Assembly: GCA_036803245.1 (NCBI GenBank)
Contig: DAIRUQ010000130.1
Location: forward strand, 1-6,710
Source: DAIRUQ01 sp036803245
GTDB lineage: Bacteria; Chloroflexota; Anaerolineae; UBA1429
Direction of reading: 5' to 3'
DNA length: 6,710 nucleotides
Shown in pieces: positions 1 to 5,598 of the stretch. How positions within the stretch are numbered: position 1 is the first letter of the stretch; each line of letters opens with the position of its first letter. Made by a program: the position numbers and the translations under genes. A model generated the notes under the pieces. It was not told the DNA's origin. It worked only from the letters and a program-made list of their open reading frames with translations, and ran no database searches.

Positions 1-1
1 C

Positions 2-349
2 TGGAACCAGCCCCGCTACATGGAGATGATCGGCGGCAAGTTCATCGTTCACGACGAGTTCAAGGAATTCGTGGTCAACATCAGCACTGCGCGCGACGTG
101 GAGCCACACTTGATCACCCACGGGATCGACGACTTCGCCATCGAGGATGAGCTCTATATCGTCGAGGGCGATCTCACGCAGTGGCATATCCTGGCCCGCG
201 CCGAGGGACACCCGATCATTCATACCAAAGCTTGGGGCAAGGGCCGGGTGTACAGCAACGCGCTGGGGCATGACACCCGCGCCCTGAAGCACCCCAGCTT
301 TGGCGAGCTAGTCACTCGCGGCGTAGCCTGGGCCGCAGTCAAGAACTAG
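2..349 (+). CDS. ThuA-like domain protein, C-terminal part (5' end outside window)
   Basis: This is the last 115 codons of a gene whose start lies left of the window. The frame is already open at base 2 and ends at TAG 347-349. Sequence seen: a GGKFIVHDEFKEF segment, then HLITHGIDDFAIEDELY, then GKGRVYSNALGHD and a closing RGVAWAA. These match the order of conserved blocks in the C-terminal half of the ThuA family (glutamine-amidotransferase-like fold, named after trehalose utilisation in rhizobia). Family members are usually about 220-250 residues, so roughly half is present. The biochemical role of most ThuA-like proteins is unknown; many sit beside sugar dehydrogenases or glycosidases. Here a glycoside-hydrolase-like gene follows 73 bp downstream on the same strand, which supports a role in sugar catabolism by inference. 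The ATG at 20-22 is internal: homology continues upstream of it. Confidence 0.85.
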   Translation, partial: WNQPRYMEMIGGKFIVHDEFKEFVVNISTARDVEPHLITHGIDDFAIEDELYIVEGDLTQWHILARAEGHPIIHTKAWGKGRVYSNALGHDTRALKHPSFGELVTRGVAWAAVKN

Positions 350-366
350 ACGCCGGTTCGGTCGCC

Positions 367-396
367 AGAGGGGCTCCTGCACCACAGGGCCCCTCT
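367..396 (+). terminator. Intercistronic hairpin, possible weak terminator or mRNA-processing stem
   Basis: AGAGGGGC (367-374) pairs perfectly with GCCCCTCT (389-396). Inside it CCTG (376-379) pairs with CAGG (385-388), leaving one bulged T and a 5-base loop. The stem lies 17 bp after the ThuA-like stop and 10 bp before the ribosome binding site of the next gene. No T run follows, so intrinsic termination would be weak at best. It could instead stabilise the upstream transcript or tune expression between the two genes. The pairing is seen directly; its function is inferred. Confidence 0.4.
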
Positions 397-405
397 CTCA
401 GCATC

Positions 406-413
406 AAGGGAGG
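406..413 (+). promoter_or_regulatory. Strong Shine-Dalgarno for the glycoside hydrolase gene
   Basis: AAGGGAGG lies 9 bases before the ATG at 423. It fixes that ATG as the start, and the protein homology also begins right there (W-x2-x-YRK-x2-FDFH). Confidence 0.8.
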
Positions 414-422
414 ATTCACCCC

Positions 423-2468
423 ATGTCATGGTATGACACCAGCTACCGCAAGCTCTTTTTCGACTTTCACAGCCCGGGCGCGACGACCGGCCTGGCGGCC
501 GGGTTCGATGCTGCGCGTTGGGCCGATCGTCTGGTTGCCGCCAACGCCGAGGCGGTCTCGGTCTTTATGAAGGGGGGATATGGCTACTCGTTCTATCGCC
601 AGGGCGAGATCCGCTATGTGCACCCCAGCCTGCCTGCCGGGCTCGACATGGTGCAAGAGCAGATTGACGCGCTGCACGCTCGCGGCCTCAAGGCCATCGG
701 CTACTATCACACGTTCAACAGCGAGCCGGTCGCTCGTGACCATCCCGAGTGGCGCCGCGTTGGCGCGGACGGCACCCCCAGCCCGCTATCGATCTGCATG
801 ACCGGCCCGCTGGCTGATGGTTGGATGCTCCCGCACATCGCCGAGGCGGTGCGGCTGTACGACGTGGATGCCATGTTCTTTGATGGCACCTATGGCCATG
901 CGCCCTGCCATTGCGACGCCTGCCAACAAGCCTGGAATGAGGTCAGCGGCGGCGCCAAGATCCCCTCGGGGCCGGACGACCCGGGCTGGTCTGCCTGGGT
1001 GGCCTGGGAGCTGGGTCGGTATCGCGATCTGCGAGGGCGCATCTGCGAGACGATCCACGCGGAGCGACCCGAGACGGTGATCTCTTTCAACTGGGCCTAT
1101 GCCCCGCGTCAGCCAGAGGCGGTGCCCGAGGGCGTCGGCAGCCTTGTGGCTGACATCTATCCCAACGACCAGGCCTTTAACGGCAGCTACTTTTCGCGGT
1201 ATTGGGCGCTGCTGGGCCGCCCATTCGACGTGATGAACTCTGCGTTCTTGCAGTGGTGGGGAGATTGGGGCTGCAAGCCGGCCATTGCCATGCAGCAGGA
1301 GGTCGCCACGACGTTGGCCAATGGTGGTCTCACCTGGATCGGCTACCAGATGAACGAGCGTTTTGATGTCGAGCCGGCCGTGATGGGCGAGCTCGGCAAG
1401 ACGCTTGCGTTCGTTCGGGAGCGCGAGCCTTGGCTCGAGGGCGCCGAACCAGAGCTCTCTATCGGGGTGCTCCACAGCACGGCCTCCCACCTGGCGCAGG
1501 ACCGGCCAGCCATGTGGATCGATGAGACTAGCGCCCGCGGCGCGCATCGCCTGCTCACCGAGAGCATGCTGCCCTATCACCTGGTGAACGAGGCGACGCT
1601 GGCCGAACGTCTGGACGAGTTCCAAGTGCTGATCCTGCCGGATCAACGTTACCTACCGGACGGTCTGGTGGCTCAGATCGCCGACTGGGTGCGGGCCGGC
1701 GGCGTACTGGTGGCGGCTGCTCTGACTGGCACCCTGGATGCGAGCTTCCATCCCACGGGCGAGTTCGCGCTAGGCGAGGTGCTGGGGCTGGAGCTCGAAG
1801 CGGCATATGATCAGACCCACGCCTATGTGGAGGTGACCGATCCTCGCCTCAAGGCGGGCACCCTGCCGATGGCGCACCTGGCTGAGGCGACCTTTGCCCT
1901 GGCCAAGCCTGTGGCCGACGATGTTCAGACGTTGGCCAATCTGCGCGCCATCTACTTGAGGAGTGATGGCAAGCCGCTGCTGCGCTGGTCGCCGGTGGGC
2001 GAGGACACCGGCCGCCCTGCCATCACCGCCCGGCCCTATGGCCAGGGATGGGCATGTTACCTGGCGGGCGACCTGTTCCGCGCTTACCAGGCCAAGAACA
2101 ACTGGAACCTCAAGCATATGGTCGCGCACCTGCTGCGCGCCCTGGTGCCGGATCTGCCGATCGAGGTGGATGCGCCGGCATGGCTCGAGGTCGTGCTGAT
2201 GCGTCAGCCCGCCACCGCGCAGCGGCGCTCGCGTCGCTTGGTGCACCTGGTCAACCATCACGGCAACCGGCCGGTGGATGGCAACAATCTCTGCGTGGAG
2301 AGCGTGCTCCCGGTCCGGGATGTGACCGTCCGCTTGCGCGTGGAGTCTCAGCCAAACGCGGTGCGGCTGCAGCCTGACGGCGTCGAGCCGGCTTGGTCGG
2401 TGGAGGATGGCACGCTGGTGGTCGAGATCCCGCAGGTGGACGTCCACACCATTCTCGAGATCTCATAG
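423..2468 (+). CDS. Glycoside-hydrolase-like protein: GHL6-type TIM barrel plus GH42 trimerisation-like domain
   Basis: This 681-residue protein has no signal peptide, so it is probably cytoplasmic. Residues 1-340 resemble the GHL6 (hypothetical glycosyl hydrolase 6, alpha-L-fucosidase-like) TIM barrel: FDFHSPG near 13-19, HPSLPAGLDMVQEQIDALHARG near 67-88, HPEW at 107-110, and VDAMFFDGTYG at 148-158. Asp154 in that last block sits where these families place a barrel-end acidic residue and is my best catalytic candidate. A Cys triad follows (C162, C164, C167). GAEPELSIGVLHS (340-352) opens a Rossmann/amidotransferase-like segment to about 575, resembling the GH42 trimerisation domain (AGGVLVAAALTG at 425-436, GEVLGL at 451-456). 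Residues 580-681 look like a beta-rich C-terminal domain with a conserved-looking VHLVNHHGN. Family relatives are often annotated beta-galactosidase or alpha-L-fucosidase, but no substrate is proven, so none is claimed here. It probably forms an operon with the ThuA-like gene 73 bp upstream. Confidence 0.85.
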   Translation: MSWYDTSYRKLFFDFHSPGATTGLAAGFDAARWADRLVAANAEAVSVFMKGGYGYSFYRQGEIRYVHPSLPAGLDMVQEQIDALHARGLKAIGYYHTFNSEPVARDHPEWRRVGADGTPSPLSICMTGPLADGWMLPHIAEAVRLYDVDAMFFDGTYGHAPCHCDACQQAWNEVSGGAKIPSGPDDPGWSAWVAWELGRYRDLRGRICETIHAERPETVISFNWAYAPRQPEAVPEGVGSLVADIYPNDQAFNGSYFSRYWALLGRPFDVMNSAFLQWWGDWGCKPAIAMQQEVATTLANGGLTWIGYQMNERFDVEPAVMGELGKTLAFVREREPWLEGAEPELSIGVLHSTASHLAQDRPAMWIDETSARGAHRLLTESMLPYHLVNEATLAERLDEFQVLILPDQRYLPDGLVAQIADWVRAGGVLVAAALTGTLDASFHPTGEFALGEVLGLELEAAYDQTHAYVEVTDPRLKAGTLPMAHLAEATFALAKPVADDVQTLANLRAIYLRSDGKPLLRWSPVGEDTGRPAITARPYGQGWACYLAGDLFRAYQAKNNWNLKHMVAHLLRALVPDLPIEVDAPAWLEVVLMRQPATAQRRSRRLVHLVNHHGNRPVDGNNLCVESVLPVRDVTVRLRVESQPNAVRLQPDGVEPAWSVEDGTLVVEIPQVDVHTILEIS

Positions 2469-2480
2469 TCCCCTTGCGCT

Positions 2481-2527
2481 TGATGGCGGTCGGCGCGACC
2501 CTGCCTCGCGCCGACCGCCGTCGTTTT
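2481..2527 (+). terminator. Rho-independent terminator between convergent genes
   Basis: GGCGGTCGGCGCGA (2485-2498) is perfectly complementary to 2506-2519, with a 7-base loop. Four further outer pairs, two of them G-U, extend the stem to 18 bp (2481-2484 with 2520-2523). TTTT follows at 2524-2527. It starts 12 bp after the hydrolase stop and ends 6 bp before the stop of the convergent kinase gene. The T tract is on the + side only. On the - strand the stem has no T run after it, so it would act there only as a roadblock or 3'-end stabiliser. Confidence 0.8.
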
Positions 2528-2533
2528 GGGGGC

Positions 2534-4366
2534 CTAGCTGGCGCTCTCCTCGGCCTGGTGGGCCTCGTCCTTGGGCGCCTCTGGCGGTACCGATGCCGCC
2601 GGGTGGGGGGCAGGATGCGTCTGCCCCATGCCACCGGCGCGCCAAGCCTGAAGTCTTGCCATCAGGCCGCTCGGCCTCGAAGGCTCACCCCCGGGCACAC
2701 CGCTCGACTCTGCCCTTTGGCGCTGGCGATGTCCCTCGCTGTCGTAATAGTAGCGATAGTAGGCCTGCCGCGACGAAGCGTCCCCCTCTCGTGAGCGGTT
2801 CAGAACCAGGCCCAAGAGGTGGGCGCCGCTGTGGCGCAACTGCTCTGCCACTTCAGCTAGGAGAGCTCGCTGCGTGACGGTGACGTCGGCCATCATGAGG
2901 ACCGCGTCAACCCGCGAGGCCAGAATAGCCGCATCGGGAAAGATGGACGGCGGCGGGCTGTCAAAAAGCACCAGACGATAGCGCTCTTGTAGCCGCTCGA
3001 GAGCGGCGCCCAGGTGCTCGGAGGCCAGCAGGCCATAGGGATCTTTGTACGCCTCTTGCAGAAGCGCCTTGACCTCACCGTTCAGGTTTTCCATCGCCAG
3101 GGGGCTGCCAGGGCTGGAGGCCGTCTCTCCGGCCGCCATCAGCGAAAGGCGCGGCACCCGGGTGGCCTGGATCAACCGCGACAGGTCTGCGTGTGGGTCT
3201 CGCAGCAGGTCCGCCAGGCCAAGCTCGTTCTCAAGCCCAAAGAGGCCGTGCTGACAAGGCCGCCGTAGGTCCGAATCCACGATGAGTACTTCACGCCCGG
3301 CCTCGGCAAAGGCGACACCCACGTTGGCGACGGCCAGGCTTTTCCCCTCGCCAGGGCCTGGGCTGACGAACATGACGGTGGCGAGGGGGCCATCGCCTGA
3401 CTCGAGGGCGATGCGGGTGCCCAACAGGCGGAACGACTCGGCAGCCGGCGACCGGGGCGCATAGACGGTCACCAGCCCGCCAAGCTCATTGACGTGGTCG
3501 AGAGGCGGGATGCTGGCAAAGAGGGGCAGCCCCGCGTAACGCACCGCCTCCTCAGCGGACCGAACCCGGCCGTCGAGGAGCTCGGTGACGAGGGCGCCGC
3601 TGACTGCCAGCGCCAGGCCGATAGCCATGGCCAACGCCATGCTGCTCATGACATTGGGGCTAACTGGCCGCGTCGGCAGGGTGGCTGGCTCGACGACTGA
3701 GACGCGGTTGGTTGCCTGCTGGGTGTTGGCCAGCAGCGAGGCGTACGAGTTTTGATAGTAGGTAAGCTGCTGCTGGAGGGCATCGATATTGGCCTGGTGC
3801 TGTTGCACGGCGCTGGCACTGCTGGCGGCCTCGAACTTGGCGCGTTCCTGCTCCATCTCTTCGCGGGTGGCCGCGATCTTGGCTTCCAGATCATCCAACT
3901 GCTCTTGCACAAACGCCTCGCGCTCGGTGATTTCGCGCGCTGCCGGCGTCAGGAGGATCAGTTGCTGCGCGATGGCATCAGCTAGCGCGCGCGCCCGCTC
4001 AGGGCTGGTATCCAGCACGCTGATCTCGAGGAGCTGGGTGCCCGCCACCTGTTGAGCGGTCACCGATTCCGGTGAGGGAGGTTCGGCCAGCCCCAGTTGC
4101 GCCGCGGCCGCCGCGAGCAGCGACTCGCGGCGAACCAGCTGGGCGTAGGTGTGGGTGAGCTGCTGGCCGATGGCCAGATCCGAGCCGGTGGGGCTGAGCG
4201 TCTCAAGGCTCTGGCCGACCATCACCGTGGTGGTTGATTGGTAGATACGTGGTGTCCGCTGCAGCCCCAGATAGCTGGAGACGCCGGCGATGAGCATGCT
4301 GGCGACGGCCAGCCACCACCATCGTTTGATGAGGCGAAGATACTGATGCAGTCTCGACTGATCCAT
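2534..4366 (-). CDS. Polysaccharide biosynthesis tyrosine autokinase (Wzz/chain-length domain fused to BY-kinase)
   Basis: This 610-residue inner-membrane protein regulates polymerisation, length or export of an exopolysaccharide. Residues 1-36 hold a basic start (RLIKRWWW) and the first membrane span. Residues 37-230 form the extracytoplasmic Wzz-type domain, with a long helical, probably coiled-coil part near 146-215. A proline motif (LPTRPVSPN, 230-238) leads into the second span, about 241-262. The cytoplasmic kinase has Walker A (GPGEGKS, 337-343; Lys342), Walker A' (VLIVDSDLRRP, 360-370; Asp364 and Asp366) and Walker B (LVLFDSPPP, 465-473; Asp469). The tyrosine cluster YYRYYY at 536-541 is the expected autophosphorylation site. 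Oddities: the EX2RX2R motif reads E310-x2-R313-x2-G316, there is an extra stretch near 422-443, and 69 residues follow the tyrosine cluster. AGGG lies 8 bases before the ATG, and no other start codon exists in frame back to the upstream TAG. It belongs to the - strand glycan cluster, 81 bp after the GT39-like gene. Confidence 0.92.
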   Translation of the reverse strand: MDQSRLHQYLRLIKRWWWLAVASMLIAGVSSYLGLQRTPRIYQSTTTVMVGQSLETLSPTGSDLAIGQQLTHTYAQLVRRESLLAAAAAQLGLAEPPSPESVTAQQVAGTQLLEISVLDTSPERARALADAIAQQLILLTPAAREITEREAFVQEQLDDLEAKIAATREEMEQERAKFEAASSASAVQQHQANIDALQQQLTYYQNSYASLLANTQQATNRVSVVEPATLPTRPVSPNVMSSMALAMAIGLALAVSGALVTELLDGRVRSAEEAVRYAGLPLFASIPPLDHVNELGGLVTVYAPRSPAAESFRLLGTRIALESGDGPLATVMFVSPGPGEGKSLAVANVGVAFAEAGREVLIVDSDLRRPCQHGLFGLENELGLADLLRDPHADLSRLIQATRVPRLSLMAAGETASSPGSPLAMENLNGEVKALLQEAYKDPYGLLASEHLGAALERLQERYRLVLFDSPPPSIFPDAAILASRVDAVLMMADVTVTQRALLAEVAEQLRHSGAHLLGLVLNRSREGDASSRQAYYRYYYDSEGHRQRQRAESSGVPGGEPSRPSGLMARLQAWRAGGMGQTHPAPHPAASVPPEAPKDEAHQAEESAS

Positions 4367-4447
4367 TACGACCGCCCTATCGCTTTGTGAGCCATCGGGT
4401 GGGCTGGCTCGCCATTCGTCACCTCGCTCGGGTCTCGGTCTGAGGCG
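4367..4447 (-). promoter_or_regulatory. Leader region before the kinase gene, with two tiny open frames and a short hairpin
   Basis: This 81-bp spacer separates the GT39-like stop from the kinase start. On the - strand it holds a 12-codon open frame (4415-4377) whose ATG is preceded by GAGGTG at 5-base spacing and whose TAG overlaps the kinase's AGGG. A second frame of 9 codons (4395-4366) ends TAATG, sharing one base with the kinase start. A 6-bp inverted repeat, GAGCCA (4389-4394) with TGGCTC (4405-4410), is also present. I see no convincing -35/-10 pair. Regulation here is possible but unproven, and such short frames can occur by chance. Confidence 0.25.
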
Positions 4448-5188
4448 CTAGGCCACCTCGCATGGCAGCTTCACGTGGAGCATGCCCCGGCGCGCCAGCA
4501 TCAGGCGCACCCGAGCGCAGACGTCCTCGGCGCCCAACGCGGCCAGCGGTAGCAACGTCGCGTCGACCGGCAGGCGATAGCGGACCATCGCCCAGGTCAT
4601 GATGTGCATCACCGAATACACTAGTACAAAGAAAACGACCAGACAAGCGGTGGAGTGCAGGATGCGTCGTTTGCGTCCTAGTATCAGACCATAGATCATA
4701 AAAGGCAGCGCTAGACCGAACGAAACGACCCTTCCCAAGTTGTGTAGGGTGCTCGTCTCGGCGCTGGGCCAGAACTCGACAAAGGCCCGGACTCGGCTAA
4801 GGCACAGCAAGAGGTAGCGGCCGGGCTCGGCGAGGACGTACCGGATGCCCAGTTGCAGCAGCTCCCGATCCATGGCGGCCTCGTTGCCCCAGGTGAACCC
4901 CTCGGGCAAGGGCGCCGCGGCAAATTCGGAAAAGCGGGTGCCGTGCATGGGGTGTTGGGCCGAGTACATGGCATAGCCAGTGTTCGAGTTCAGCAGGAGA
5001 AAGCGTCCGTAGGCTGCATAGTTGCGCACCGTCCACGGCAGCACCAAGGCGAGCACCATCAGGCCGGCGAGTATCAGGCCTCGCAGGGTGGGCTTGATCT
5101 GGCCCGAGGCGCGACTCTGCCAAAGCAACCAGAGAAAAAAGAACGGCAGCCACGGCAGGATCGACTGACGCATCAGCGTCGCTAGGCC
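4448..5188 (-). CDS. GT39/ArnT-like membrane glycosyltransferase, C-terminal part (5' side lost in assembly gap)
   Basis: This holds the last 246 codons of a multi-span GT-C glycosyltransferase. Such enzymes move a sugar from a polyprenyl-phosphate donor to an acceptor on the outer face of the membrane. The frame is open to the gap and begins GLATLMRQSILPWLP, a typical mid-protein block of this family (GLAxLxRxxxLxxLP), so the ATG at 5171-5173 is internal and not a start. Next come a hydrophobic span, a basic loop, a span ending LPWTVRNYAAYGRFLLLNSN (PWTxRNY is family-typical), a long extracytoplasmic loop and two further spans. RYRLPVDATLLPLAALG near the C-terminus is also typical. TAG is at 4448-4450. 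It almost certainly joins the fragment at 5290-5598. The acceptor and sugar cannot be read from the sequence; the cluster suggests exopolysaccharide. Confidence 0.8.
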   Translation of the reverse strand, partial: GLATLMRQSILPWLPFFFLWLLWQSRASGQIKPTLRGLILAGLMVLALVLPWTVRNYAAYGRFLLLNSNTGYAMYSAQHPMHGTRFSEFAAAPLPEGFTWGNEAAMDRELLQLGIRYVLAEPGRYLLLCLSRVRAFVEFWPSAETSTLHNLGRVVSFGLALPFMIYGLILGRKRRILHSTACLVVFFVLVYSVMHIMTWAMVRYRLPVDATLLPLAALGAEDVCARVRLMLARRGMLHVKLPCEVA

Positions 5189-5288
5189 NNNNNNNNNNNN
5201 NNNNNNNNNNNNNNNNNNNNNNNNNNNNNNNNNNNNNNNNNNNNNNNNNNNNNNNNNNNNNNNNNNNNNNNNNNNNNNNNNNNNNNNN
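5189..5288. other. Assembly gap (100 N)
   Basis: Exactly 100 N bases lie inside the GT39-like gene. A round 100 is the usual scaffolding placeholder for a gap of unknown size. If the two flanking pieces are one gene, the true length must leave remainder 2 on division by 3, and 100 leaves 1. The region normally found between the two flanking blocks in this family suggests a missing stretch nearer 300 bp than 100 (inference from memory of the family). Confidence 0.95.
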
Positions 5289-5289
5289 C

Positions 5290-5598
5290 ATACACCGCGG
5301 CCACAAAGAGCGAATAGAGAAACGACCAGTGAGCCGTGGGGGTGTTGGCCAGCGTAAAGGGGTACCAGTCGCGGTCAAAGCTAAAGCCGTGCCCCCCCAA
5401 GAGGCGCTCGCCCAGTGCGTGATAGGACCGCTGATCCGTGAGGAGCGGCGGGGCGTCCACGACGTTGCCTAGGTACAGCGCCACGGCAACGCGGGCCAGC
5501 ACGGAGAGGCCGAGCACGAGCCAAAGCCAGCGCCGCTCGATGGCGTGGTCTCTCTCGTTTTCGTGTGTGTTCGATCTAGTTGCGCCCTCAGCTCTCAC
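5290..5598 (-). CDS. GT39/ArnT-like membrane glycosyltransferase, N-terminal part (3' side lost in assembly gap)
   Basis: These are the first 103 codons of the same GT-C gene. Residues 1-22 are hydrophilic, 24-44 (WLWLVLGLSVLARVAVALYLG) are the first membrane span, and the first outer loop carries D55QRSYHALGERLLGGHGF. The Asp-x3-Tyr-x2-LGxxLLxGxGF pattern and the later HWSFLYSLFVAAVY are typical of GT39/ArnT-like enzymes, whose first-loop Asp is catalytic in studied members. The start is a GTG at 5596-5598 with GGGAGG 4 bases upstream (5603-5608). It overlaps the end of the GT2 gene by 11 bp, which suggests translational coupling. No in-frame ATG lies before the first span, which supports the GTG. 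Confidence 0.8.

Noticed and set aside
786..1646. A 286-codon open frame on the - strand inside the hydrolase gene
   Set aside because: It is antisense to a protein with clear family similarity and shows no recognisable domain. Long antisense frames are common in GC-rich coding DNA.
1770..2447. A 225-codon - strand open frame over the hydrolase C-terminus
   Set aside because: Same reason: no domain, and a composition typical of a reverse-complement shadow (rich in His, Arg and Gln).
2744..2761. A short repeat of TAC/TAT codons as a possible microsatellite
   Set aside because: It encodes the tyrosine cluster expected of this kinase family, so coding function explains it.
2393..2877. + strand open frames running across the terminator into the kinase gene
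   Set aside because: They cross a strong stem-loop, have low-complexity Arg/Pro/Ala-rich translations and overlap a well-supported kinase on the other strand.
5171..5173. ATG as the start of a separate 241-residue membrane protein
   Set aside because: The frame and family-typical residues (GLATL) continue upstream to the gap, and the protein would lack the GT-C catalytic N-terminus. It is the second half of the split gene.
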